From Spinacia oleracea (Eukaryota; Streptophyta; Magnoliopsida; Caryophyllales; Amaranthaceae), in contig NC_079492.1 in the NCBI RefSeq assembly GCF_020520425.1, positions 111,883,157 through 111,947,156 of the forward strand: DNA of 64,000 bases, in the 5' to 3' direction. Within the stretch, counting starts at the first letter, position 1; every line of letters starts with the position of its first letter. A model generated the notes under the pieces. It saw only the letters and a list, made by a program, of their open reading frames with translations, did not search any database and was not told where the DNA came from. Positions 20,174-30,538 of the stretch are shown in pieces. A program made the position numbers and the translations under genes.

Positions 20174-20188
20174 AATTACTTCATAAAT
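20174..20188 (+). repeat. LINE target-site duplication, right copy
   Basis: Identical to 9366-9380 (15 of 15 bases). The first A residues cannot be separated from the poly(A) tail. Confidence 0.93.
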
Positions 20189-20649
20189 TTCCTTTAATTA
20201 TCTATTTCTTTTGGAACTCATTGGACATTTGACTTTAATTTACTGTGTTGCACTTTGATGAAAATGAGATTATACTTATTGACAACTACAATTTATCTTC
20301 TTTGACTGATTTATTAACGTATGCGTGAGAATGACTAATCATACTAGATTAACGTTTGAGCAAATTAATCTTTTCTTTTACGTCATGTTTGACCATTTAC
20401 TAAATGTTCTTGGTGGTGTGGTGTCACAACAATTACGGAAGACTATTTATAAACCCTTGAAACGAAATGCACTTTTTGATGATGTCATAGGGGGATGAGA
20501 AAAGGCAAAGATACTTATTTCCTACTTTTATAAGATGATTATTATTTATTTATGTTTTATTCTCTACTAAATAGTGATTTTGCTACTAAGTTCATGTTAG
20601 TTTTTATTATTAATTTGCCTTGGTTTGTCATCACCAAAAAGGGGGAAAT
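20189..20649 (+). mobile_element. 3' internal end of family S copy A with polypurine tract
   Basis: This resumes the sequence interrupted by the LINE at 9380 and ends in TTTGTCATCACC followed by a purine run (AAAAAGGGGGAAA, 20636-20648) directly before the LTR start. That layout is a retroelement 3' end, with the purine run priming plus-strand synthesis. No coding region is present. Confidence 0.75.
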
Positions 20650-20905
20650 TGTTGATCTAATATGGTTTTGATGATGACAAACTAAAGTAATCGACTAATG
20701 TGGTTTTCAAGTTATATGTGTGCAAGGATCATTGATATATAGTTTTGCCCAAGTAATCAGTAGTAGAGATTACTAGAAATTGTTGATTGTGAGAAACTTA
20801 TGACAAAGAAGCATAAAACCCAAAGTTGGAACTGCACAACGGTTCCTAAGGAGGAACTCCAGAAAAGCTGGAGCACATAAAAGTTCCTGAAGGAAACACT
20901 GTTGA

Positions 20906-21146
20906 GTTCCTGAGGAACATAGCTAAGGAGGGACTCCAGACAAGCTGGAGCAAAAGAATTTTCCTAAAAGGAACATTGTTGAGTTCCCTAGGAACAACCA
21001 ATATGCGGAGCAGCATGGAACATGAAGGCAGGAAATTTTCTGAAGAGAACATTGTCGAGTTCCTGAGGAACAACCAACGTGCGGAGCACATGGAACATGT
21101 AGGCAGGAAAGTTCCAGAAGGGAACACTGCCTAGTTCCTAAGGAAC
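20906..21146. repeat. About 76-bp array carrying GTTCCTNAGGAAC dyads
   Basis: Perfect or near-perfect dyads GTTCCTGAGGAAC lie at 20906-20918, 20983-20995, 21059-21071 and 21134-21146, so four units with a 75-77 bp period. Between them is a shared word (TGCGGAGCA). The location is early in the LTR (U3), where transcription-factor sites are expected. Confidence 0.85.
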
Positions 21147-21912
21147 AACCAAATTGCGGAGCAGCATGGAATACGATGACATGAAATAAGATATTACTTT
21201 CTAGGATTCATGTATGTATGTTGAAACGTGAAAGGTAATGGAACAAGGTATCAAAAGGAACTCATACAACTTAGAGTCAAAAGCATCAAAGAGACAGTGA
21301 ATCTATTTCATATTATTATCATAATCTGTAGGGATTTATTTAGAATTTTGTTTCTTAATAAATCTCTACTTGGCTAAGAGTTTTAGATAATACGCACTAG
21401 TTAATTTAGGATAAGATTTAGTATTAATAAAAGATAAGTTTTTAATAAAATCAACTTTAACTTAATATTCTGATTTAAATTATATATTTCGTTTATTTAT
21501 TTTATCTTGCGTTTTTGGAAAATAAACAGTCTAACTTTATAACATGTATTATGAATTTTTGTTAGTATTGGAACTTGTATACGCGAGTTCCTGTACGAAT
21601 GGGAACTCATGCATTTATGTAACCTTTATAAAGACGTTTTCAGTAAAATATTTTTGCATATGAAAATAAATACAAAAGTGAGTTTTGGAAAAATATCTCT
21701 TGGATTATATTTTGATCTTTTTGTCCAAGTGTTTATTTTCTTTTTGTTTCCTATTTTTACTCTAACTGCTTTACTACAAACATGATGTGAGACTTTGACT
21801 GCTTCATCCCCACGTTCTCATCAACTGAATAGGTCATGGGAACATGCCTAGAATCATGGAAACATGGCAGGTAATTGAGGAGATTAAGGGGGAAGCGGCT
21901 AGGAGTTCCAAC

Positions 21913-21921
21913 ACTATAAAA
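21913..21921 (+). promoter_or_regulatory. Putative TATA box of the family S LTR (copy B)
   Basis: CTATAAAAG occurs here and at the matching place in copy C (58223-58231), about 750 bp before the LTR end in both. It is the likely promoter of the element. Confidence 0.7.
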
Positions 21922-22678
21922 GTGTATCTTGTCATTCATTTCAATCGGTCAGACTCTATCCGTCATTCCAGTAGGTCTGGTTTAAGAGGAAAACTTCTCT
22001 AAAAGAAATATGTTTTGTTTTCCACGTTCTTGAGTCAATCTATTAGTTCCAAGTTCTGATGAGTGCCTTGTTCCTCACTGTTCTTTCACGTGATACTTAC
22101 TAGAGGGATAATAATCAATTATCAATAATCTATATTTTGAGAGTTGGCAAAGGGTTGAGTGAGCTTTTGTAATGGGGAATTGGTCAAGGGTTTGAGTGAA
22201 TTCTTAGTATCAAGTTTTGGGCAGGAATTTGAGTGAGTTCCTAATGTGTACGGGTAGGAACTTGAGTGACTTCCTATTGTAATTGGGTAGGCTTTGAGTG
22301 AAGTCTATAAGAGAGAAACATAGAGGCTTTGAGTGAAGACAAATAGTCAAGAGAGACTTCTAGGGAAGTTAGTGAGAGCGTAGTTGTTTGAGGGAACAAC
22401 TATTGGGAACTTGAGTTAGTAGAGGAACTCAAGTAATGCCCGAGTTCCTAATAGGTTTGTAACAGAGTTGTTGCCTATGGTGAAAAGAGTTTGAGTTGAG
22501 ATCATTAGTGGGTCGAGGTTTTCTTTCTAGTTGGGCCTAGAAAGTTTCCTCGTAAAATCTATCTTGCATTGTTTTTCTACTTGCTTTAAGTTTCTTTATA
22601 ATTCTGCAAAATTTGGCTGGAAATTTCCATACTACAACTCACCTCCCCCCTCTTGTAGTGTTCCATATGAATAATAGT

Positions 22679-22690
22679 TGGTATCAGAGC
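22679..22690 (+). other. Primer binding site, initiator-Met tRNA type
   Basis: TGGTATCAGAGC complements the 3' end of plant initiator methionine tRNA, the usual primer of Copia elements. The same motif follows the copy C LTR at 58976. Confidence 0.92.
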
Positions 22691-23317
22691 CGGAAATCAG
22701 TACCAAGCAGGAAACCTTGTTGACCAAGTTCCCGGCAGAGATGGAAATTACAAGAAACTTGAAAAAAGGAACTCAACCTTTGTTCAGGAACAAGAGAAGA
22801 AAAAACGAAGCTGACTTTTTACTGTATATTAAAAATCACTCAAGGATTATCAACGACTATTTTGATGTAAGTTTCTCTTCTTGACATCTTCGTTTGCAAG
22901 CACTTGGAACTTGTTCCTTGTATCATTCCTAGTTGTTCCTTCTATCATTCCTAGTAAAATTGTTTCAATTGCTTTGATGTTTTTATAACAATTTTTGGAT
23001 AACCTTAAATCTATTTTCTAGAAATAAAATATCAGATTTCTAAATTGTATTAAAATATTAAATAACCGGTATACTAGGAATGGTTCAAGGAACAAGTCAT
23101 AAGGAACAATGCATATTTCCACTTTTGGAACTTGGTTTCCCTCCGAAGGAAACTTTATTCTTTGGGAAACATAATTTAGTGTTATATCATTTCTTTGACA
23201 AAGAACGGTTTTACCATGCATCATGAGTTTATTGAATATCTTTATATGAATGCATGTTGGATCTTAGTAGTAGTATTTTTTGTGAATCCTATTTTTGTCT
23301 GGTATTACTAACAAGAA

Positions 23318-23341
23318 GGAACCTAAATCATGTTGGGTTCC
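23318..23341 (+). other. Conserved stem-loop, copy B site 1
   Basis: GGAACCTAA and TTGGGTTCC form a 9-bp stem (one G-T pair) around the loop ATCATG. Related stem-loops occur at 25069-25093, 59555-59578 and 60297-60320, each just after an ACTACTAACAA-like sequence. Confidence 0.65.
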
Positions 23342-23730
23342 AAGGATCAAGTTATAATTGATTTTGCAGACTGTTTGAGTGAAGGCAAATGAAAGTTGAA
23401 GTCACGTGATAGTTGTCCAGGTGTATGTTTAGAAACATATACGAGTTCCTCTCAATAAAAGTCCATATAAGAAGAATGTATACTGTGAATCAACTCACAT
23501 GGACTACATAAGTGGAAGTTCCTATGAAATCTAAAAGGAACTCAATCATGAGAAAAATGAGTAAGGTTGTTCCATCGATCCTTTTGTTTGTGCTAATTAA
23601 TGTTGAATAATTTTAATATCATGATAAACCTGTTTCTCTTTACATTCTGTGAAGTCTAACCATATCTGTGTTGTAGGTTTTTCTTTGGAATTTAATATTT
23701 ATGAAATATATCATGATAAGTTCCATTGAT

Positions 23731-24060
23731 CAAAGGTACTCATGTTTGACGAACTCGTGCCTGAGGAACTCGTGCATGAGGAACTCGTGCATGAGGAACT
23801 CGTTCATGAGGAACTTGTGTCTGAGGAACTCGTACCCGAGGAACTTATGTTTGAGGAACTCGTACCCGAGGAACTCATGTTTGAAGAACTCGTGTTTGAG
23901 GAACTCGTGCCTGAGTATCTCGTGTTTGAGGAACTCGTGCAAGAGGAACTCGTGTCCGAGTAACTCGTGCCTGAGGAACTCGTATAAGTGGAGCTCGTGT
24001 TAGAGGAACTCATGTCTGAGGAACTCGTGCCAAATGAACTCATGTCGGAGGAACTCGTCT
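23731..24060. repeat. 15-bp minisatellite, longest array (about 22 units)
   Basis: Imperfect tandem copies of GAGGAACTCGTGCCT. The array starts after CATTGATCAAAGG, exactly as at 4805 (copy A), while copy C at 60896 has one unit there. Three frames stay open across it only because the unit length is a multiple of three. Confidence 0.93.
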
Positions 24061-25068
24061 GCTGACCACGTTTATCTTATTCTCCAATAAACTCCCAGTA
24101 ACTTGGGTTTTGCCTATAAAAGACGAACAATCCAACATTTGGCACAAGTTCACGCTTCTTTTAAATTGATCTTAACTTAAAGGAACAAAGAAGAAATTCC
24201 TTTTCATATGAGATAATATTTTTTGAGGAACTTTATGTTTACTCCATTGTTATGCTTTATTGTATTATCTCTTTTGACTAACCTACTAACATTAAGATGC
24301 ACAAAGTGGTTCCCTTGGGTTTGTTTTACACGGAATATATCTCTCGCATTATAATGACCCAAAATGAAGGAACAAGTTTCTGTTCTCCCATCAAAGGAAC
24401 GAACACACAAGGAACAAGTTCCTGAAATTTAAAATGAAAGTTCCACAGATTCACAGAAGAAAAGGAAAGTCATATAATGGAAACGCGAAGGAACTTCAGT
24501 GGAGGCAACGAGAAAGTTCACATTCGTTATTTCTAATAATCTACGATGAAACTTTAGAACAAGAAAGGAACTCACTATAACTCATTTCCAAGGAAGAAAT
24601 GATGGCTGCAATAAAAAGGATTTTTATCTTTGCTTTTGAGGTAAGCGTCCCTTTGTTTTAGATCTTTGTTTATGCATACACTATTTATTTGAATCAAGTT
24701 CCTCACAAGATTTTTATAGAAGTTGTTCAAACGTATTTTGAATCTTTTTTAATCGATTTTCGATTTTACCAAAAAACAATTAGTGGGAAGATTTTCAAAA
24801 TTTCTAACTCGTTTTACATTCGGGAATTATAAGTTTAATAAAATATTCTTTAAAGAACTTATATATCGAACTTGCATATATACACCGAAGCAACTTGGAG
24901 TTTTTTTATTTTTAGGCAACGTTATAATCTGCTTATCTTTTTTTTGCCTAAGAATTATTATTTTGTATGCTTCATAAAAATATTGAATATAATTTATATG
25001 AATGCATATAGTATATTGGTAGTAGTAGTTATGTTAATTATATTCTTAACAGCTACTACTAACAAAAA

Positions 25069-25093
25069 GAGACCCAAATCATGTTGGGTTCCC
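25069..25093 (+). other. Conserved stem-loop, copy B site 2
   Basis: GACCCAA pairs with TTGGGTTC around ATCATG, with one bulged T. It lies about 100 bp before the E3 insertion, and its equivalent in copy C is at 59555. Confidence 0.6.
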
Positions 25094-25196
25094 TTGACTA
25101 AAAAGTTGCTACGAGAACAAGCAAACGTGCACACTAATCTGTCAGAGATTTGACGTAACAATTTCTTTCCTAGTTCATGTGAGGTTTAAGTTCAAC

Positions 25197-25460
25197 CACT
25201 AGTAGAAAAAACCCCTGTTGCAGCCTCCTGTTGCAGCATACATATATTAATACTCTACAACAACCAGTCGGTCAACGCGGGTCAAATCCTGTAAAGGATT
25301 ATCACAACGTACATTTTTATTGTTCGCTGCGAAATTGTTTATTACAACGTACAAAATTAAAGCCCGTAGTAATATCCAGACACTGTCGCAGCGTACATGC
25401 TATTGTACCCTGCAACAGGTCCGTGTTTCAAAATAGGTTGCTGCAATAATATTATTTCGT
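25197..25460 (+). repeat. E3 left terminus and subterminal repeats
   Basis: Closely similar to 13396-13640 of E1, including CAACCAGTCGGTCAACGCGGG, but more degraded: several GCAGCGTACA motifs read ACAACGTACA. C-to-T and G-to-A changes are frequent, as expected after long cytosine methylation. Confidence 0.88.
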
Positions 25461-25489
25461 GAATACTTAATTCTAATATCTCAAAATTT

Positions 25490-25860
25490 TAGAAGTTCAT
25501 TTCCCCGCGCTCAACTCCAACTCTCCAGGCATTGTGGAATCTTTTCGCCATCCCACTCAGCCCCTTGCTCGGCTCTGCATCGCCGTCGAACTCAGCCTTT
25601 GCTCGGCCCTACGTCGTTGTCCTCGCCGGTGGGTGTCTGGTCTCGCCTCATCTCCCCCGTCGCGTCGCTGTCCTCGCCGGTGGCTGAACCACGACTTTTC
25701 AGTCGCTGAAAACTCGATCTGCTTGGTCGGCCGGGGGTTTAGCGTCCCCCCGTCGCGTCCTGGTTCCGGTGGTTGCTCAGCCGTCACTCTCCTCGCCACA
25801 ACAAGTAATTATCTTCCTACCTCTTGATTTTCATTTTCAGATTAGGGTTTGTTCAATTTA
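25490..25860 (+). other. E3 leader block, GC-rich
   Basis: A CG-rich stretch (25540-25800) with a duplicated CCTCGCCGGTGG word ends in AACAAGTAATTATC, which resembles an exon end with donor, then T-rich intron-like sequence. It occupies the same place as the E1/E2 leader but is largely different in sequence. A 97-codon frame is open; I see no protein family in it. Confidence 0.5.
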
Positions 25861-27185
25861 TTTTTATTTTTTGGATTTTTTTTTGGCTATTGTTCAATTC
25901 GTTCTTTAATTTGCACTTGTATCCATGTCATTTTGCAGCAGAGTGTTACAATGTTGTCAACTTGTCATCAACTAGAGAACCATTTCTGATTACAATCAAG
26001 AGTATGTATCTTGCCCTCAAATACAGTATTCTGGCATCAATCTTATCCATGTCATTTTGTAGCAGAATGTTTAAGCTTTTCTTGTTTTGATCACTTTATG
26101 CAAAAATTGTCATTGATCCCTAAATTGACTGATGTTAGCAACCCTTTAGTGCACTTACATATGCCTCGCTTAACCTCAGAAAAAATGCCTTGTAAACTCC
26201 CTTCTAAACACTGCTTAATGGCTTCTTCTAACGAGTTTCGTCAAACATCATAGTATGCCTTGGTGCCTCCATTAGTCAATAAGAATACAGGATATTTCCT
26301 AATTCTGTCTAAAAGGCTCGTAGCAAGACAGTATTTCCTAATTCTAACTGGAATAGATTAGGAGTCTGTGAAATTGGGTTTTACAAGTTGGTGATAGACT
26401 AGTTTTGATTTCAACCCAGTGAGGAATTCTAACTTAAAGGGACTTAAGTTCTCGGACAGTACAGTACTATATGAGAGAGCAATTTGTATCACAGTAATCT
26501 TTCTGAGATTTTATCGAATGGCTTTTGTTCATCACTTTTGTTCATCTAAATCACAGTAATCACTTTTGTTCATCTAAATCACAGTAATCACTTTTGTTCA
26601 TCTAAATCACAGTAATCACTTTTGTTCAGCAAGTAGCAAAGCTTTACAATGTAAGAGCGATATGTATATTGCGCATCTAAATCTGGAAGCCCTCCTTTTT
26701 GTTCATCACTTTAACTGAATGGCAAAGTTTGCCCTTTAGTCTTTTTCAACCTTTTCACACCAAGAAGCTGAAGAATTTCTATACAACTGTTGAATGGAAT
26801 AGTATCAAGATTTATAATCTGTTTGTAGTCAGATTACGTTGTTTCCATGGTTGAATTACTTCTGGTATTGAAGATCTGGAATCATATGTTTCATGTTGGT
26901 TGCTGGAATCATAATCTTCTTTTGCTGGTTGCCAGTCAGCTGAATGTTGCATAGCATTCTGCAAGTTATTATGAATGTGTTTGCTTATTCTGGGGGAGCT
27001 GATAGTAATGTGTTTGCTACTTCGTATATGACTTGTTCCGAGTTCTTTTCTTCCCATAGTGACAGAAACGTTGATGTATATGTATTATATCATAGTTTGT
27101 TAAGGAGAAAAACATGGTTATCTTGTCAATCTTATTGCATTAGTTTCATGAGTCATCATTGAATTTCACAAGGTATAATTGTAAA
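25861..27185 (+). other. E3 intron-like sequence before E2
   Basis: No recognisable exon. A 28-bp unit (CACTTTTGTTCATCTAAATC plus ACAGTAAT) repeats about three times at 26536-26628. The GCAGAATGT words around 25940 and 26060 suggest a local duplication of about 130 bp. The stretch ends at the AAA target of E2. Confidence 0.55.
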
Positions 27186-27545
27186 CACTAGTAGAAAAAA
27201 CCCCTATTGCAGCGGGCTTTTAGACCCTTGTTGCAGCGTACATCGTATGCTGCACCTGGAGGGCCTGCAACAAGTCTAAACTTATTGCAGCGTACAATGT
27301 TCGCTGCAAAACGTGATTTGTTACAGCGTACATATAACAAGCGTGTAAAATTTGGCAAAAATCAAGACCTGTTATAGCGTACAAATTGGTGTACGCTACA
27401 AAAGACTCACCCTGTTGCAGCGTACATCAATTTGTAAGTTGTGACAGGTCTTGATTTTTGCCAAATATTATGTTTTGTACGCTGCAATAGGATGGCTCTG
27501 TTGCAGCAAACAACAATATGTTCGCTGCAACAGAGCCGTAGTTTT
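27186..27545 (-). repeat. E2 right terminus with subterminal palindromes
   Basis: Reverse-complement counterpart of 18835-19178. Pairs of TTGCAGCGTACAT and TGTACGCTGCAA are present but partly decayed, for example GTTATAGCGTACA. Confidence 0.9.
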
Positions 27546-27803
27546 GGCGGGAAAATTCTAATTTTATTTAGCTACACCTAGAGTACCTTGTACCAAATAT
27601 AGAAACCTGTCAACCATAATAGAACATCGCACCTGTATAACAAATATAAAACAATAACTGGTGTTTTGTATACATATATATAAATATCCCAAAAGCAGAA
27701 GTGCACATACTACATTTAAATATATGTTCCAATTTCAACGTACGCATATATTTTAATATAAAAGACTGTTCTATAACATCTAAACCAACTCGATCAAGCG
27801 CGT

Positions 27804-27905
27804 TCAGACCAATAATGAATACTTGCTGGTAAAAAACTTAGCCCATTGCTCACGAACCACATCAATTTCCTCACTAGCATAAGCCACGTTGCTCGAAGTA
27901 TAGAC
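27804..27905 (-). pseudogene. Conserved 3' exon of the CACTA family (open in E2)
   Basis: On the minus strand, after the acceptor TTTGTGAAG, 33 codons are open and end in TGA. They start VYTSSNVAYASEEIDVVREQ and continue WAKFFTSKYSLLV. The E1 and E3 copies align codon for codon except for a 4-base deletion in E1 and an earlier stop in E3. I recognise no domain in so short a piece. Its fixed place in elements with different cargo argues that it belongs to the CACTA family itself. Confidence 0.6.
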
Positions 27906-28009
27906 CTTCACAAAAAGAAATTCAATTAAGCATTAGATTAAATGCAAATTAATGTCACATTATAACATTCGAGCAACTAATGGTAATGTTCTAATAGTCT
28001 AGAATACAA

Positions 28010-29225
28010 GTCAAGAGTAAGTAAATGTCACTTTAGCCTAAATATGACCTATAACAATCCAATGAGCCTTAAATGTACATAAATAGATTGGAATGAGTTT
28101 TAGAAAGTTAAAACTATGCATATTAATCACGTAATAAGAACAAAATGAGTCCTTAGGTTCTTTAGTTAAAGTTGGGAGCGTACATGTCATGTTAGCTCTA
28201 AATATGACCTATAACGATCTAATCAACCTTAAATGTGCATGAATAGATTGGAATGAGTTTTAGAAAGTTAAAACTATGCATATCAATCATGTAATAAGAA
28301 TCAAATAGTCCTTAGGTTCTTTAGTTCAAAGTTGGGAGCGGAAATGTCGTTTTAGCTCCAAATATGACCTATAACGACCCAATGAGCCTTAAATGTGTAT
28401 ACATATATTGTAATGAGTTTTAGAAAGTTAAAACTATGCATATTAATCATGGAATAAGAATAAAATGAGTCCTTAGGATCTTTAGTTCAAAGTTGGGAGT
28501 GAAAATGTCGTTTTAGCTCTAAATATGACCTATAACGACCCAATGAGCCTTAAATGTGTATACATAGATTGGAATGAGTTTTAGAAAGTTAAAACTATGC
28601 ATATTAATCATGTAATAAAAATAAAATGAGTCCTTAGGTTATTTAGTTCAATGTTGGGAGCGTAAATGTCATTTTAACTCTAAATATGACTTATAACGAC
28701 CCAATGAGCCTTAAATGTGCATACATAGATTGAAATATGTTTTAAAAAGTTAAAAATATGCAAAATAATCATGTAATAAGAATAGAATGAGTCCTTAGGT
28801 TTTTTAGTTCAAAGTTGGGACGTAAATGTCATTTTAGCTCTAAATATGACCTATAACTATCCAATGAGCTTTAAATACGCATAAATAGATTTGAATGAGT
28901 TTTAGAAAGTTAAAACTATGCATAGTAATCATGTAATAAGAATAAAATGAGTCCTTAGGTTCTTTAGTTCAAAGTTGGGAGCGTAAATGTCATTTTAGCT
29001 CTAAATATGACCTATAACGATCCAATGAGCCTCAAATGTGCATAAATAGATTGGAATGAATTTAATAAAGTTAAAACTATGCATATTAATCATGTAATAA
29101 GAATCAAATAGTCCTTAGGTTCTTTATTTTAAAGTTGGGAGCGGAAATGTCGTTTTAGATCTAAATATGACCTATAACGAGTGAATGAGTCTTAAATGTG
29201 CATACATAAATTGGAATGAGTGCTA
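28010..29225 (-). repeat. About 160-bp tandem array inside E2 (about 7-8 units)
   Basis: Reverse-orientation units with the marker ATATGACCTATAACGA at steps of about 160 bp (near 28045, 28205, 28365, 28527 and so on). It shares the unit with E1 but is shorter, so copy number differs between elements. Confidence 0.93.
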
Positions 29226-29763
29226 CTCTCCAAATTGTAAAGGTGAGTAAGTACGAATTTCTCAAGCACTCAACTAGTGACTAGGGTATTGGTCTGAAAA
29301 ATAAATCAAAAGAGCTCAACTGAGAAGAAAGCTAAGTGTCTAAAGATGAATGAGGCAAGGGATTGTAGCCATTATACTATAGAGTTGCTGAATTAGTTTC
29401 AGTAATTCCATATCACTGACACCACCGTAAAATAATGGAAATCCAGCTCAACTGGAAAGTAAATTATTTATATATGAATGACAGAAGAAAATTACAAAAT
29501 GAGTTAACTTCAGTATTTCAATTAGTGGCATATTACTGGATACTTTGAAGAACATGGGGAGTTTCTTTCCATAGCTTTCACAGGCATAATAGGAACCCAA
29601 AATTTATTTTAGACAAGTAAACAACCAAGTTTATGCTAAACACTGGGTAGAATCGGCCCATGAGAACATTTGCAACAAGAAAAATGGGCTTCAATAGGCA
29701 ACATTCTCAACAATTAAAGGTGCAGCGTCAATAAGAATTTTACGAGTTGCTAAAAGTACAAAC
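29226..29763 (-). other. E2 sequence between array and IPMS fragment
   Basis: AT-rich with no recognised exon. The array breaks off within a unit at about 29222. Confidence 0.5.
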
Positions 29764-30538
29764 CTGGTGAATTCCACTCTCATGCTTAAAAGCATTAGCT
29801 CCGACTATGGCCTTGTGAGGCTGTATAAGCAGTCCTGAATACTCAGCCACCTAAAGACAAAAAAAAGTACGGAGAGTAAAGCACTAAGTATGTAACCTAA
29901 ATCAAAAGGACATTTTGTAGTAAGGTTGAGAAAGTATCATCTTGCTGGCCTTCACAATGTGTTCTGTCTGAATTCCAGTGTAAAGACCACCCAATGATTG
30001 CCCATGGCATTTAATGGTCATGACAACCTACATTTGAATATGGTGGATAACAAAACAAATTAACCTAAATATATTAAACATATGATTGTATACCCTAATC
30101 GCAAGTCACAATGATCTTTCAAATAAGGTTAAGTTTGATTATGAGTCAATCAAGACACACCTCTTCAAGAGACGCGTTTCCTGCTCTTTCACCAATTCCG
30201 TTAATTGTTACCTCTAATTGCCTTGCACCTGCGCATGCTCCCTGTATTCCAACACAATATGAGATTCCTTTTCTTTCTATGTTTATGTAAAGTAACGGGA
30301 GCACATGAGTAGAAATCAATAACGTAAAGCTACTGTATTGGCACTAGAAAGCCCAAGATCATTCTGACAATGTGTTGAGATGATCACATTCTCTATTCCA
30401 GGTGTATTAGCCTTTATATCAGCAATCAACTGTCCAAACTCAAAAGGGATGTATAACCCACGGTATCAAGAATATTTAGTGGTTGCTCCAGCTTTAATAA
30501 CTTCTCCTAGAATCTGATAAAGAAACTCTCTATCTGAT
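29764..30538 (-). pseudogene. Captured 2-isopropylmalate synthase fragment (4 exons)
   Basis: On the minus strand four exon-like blocks read in gene order: about 30538-30330 (EFLYQILGEVIKAGATTLNI, then [18 protein letters not shown]), about 30250-30163 ([20 protein letters not shown]), about 30030-29937 ([18 protein letters not shown]) and 29850-29764 ([20 protein letters not shown]). These match the catalytic TIM-barrel part of plant 2-isopropylmalate synthase, the first enzyme of leucine synthesis, including the conserved STHCQND and AHESGIHQ-like metal-site motifs. A frameshift after DTVGYT breaks the first exon. Splice borders are kept. The enzyme's N- and C-terminal parts are absent. Confidence 0.92.

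Larger units (their letters stand above)
20650..22676 (+). mobile_element. Family S LTR (copy B)
   Basis: The LTR starts TGTTGATCTAATATGG after a polypurine tract and ends at 22676, two bases before a TGGTATCAGAGC primer site. It ends TA instead of the expected CA, which copy C keeps. The length is about 2.03 kb. The start, primer site and purine tract resemble SIRE/Maximus-type Copia elements; no polymerase gene is visible to confirm this. The first 500 bp are dense in GTTCC and GGAAC. The downstream half aligns with copy C (57500-58973), including the TATA box and a run of TTGAGTGA-containing repeats near 22150-22400. Confidence 0.85.
22691..25196 (+). mobile_element. Family S copy B, 5' internal region (non-coding)
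   Basis: No gag or polymerase frame exists. The region is built from blocks that recur in copy C in a different arrangement: a GGAACAATGCATAT block (23100 and 60070), a conserved stem-loop (23318 and 25069), a CTGTGTTGTAGG block (23660), and the minisatellite (23731-24060). Donor-like sequences (GATGTAAGTTT near 22866, GAGGTAAGCG near 24640) recur at block edges. The frame at 22678-22884 begins at the primer site and has no known motif. The region is interrupted at 25196 by CACTA E3 and resumes at 43411. Confidence 0.75.

Noticed and set aside
29764-30538. A functional 2-isopropylmalate synthase gene
   Set aside because: Only four internal exons, with a frameshift after DTVGYT, inside CACTA E2.
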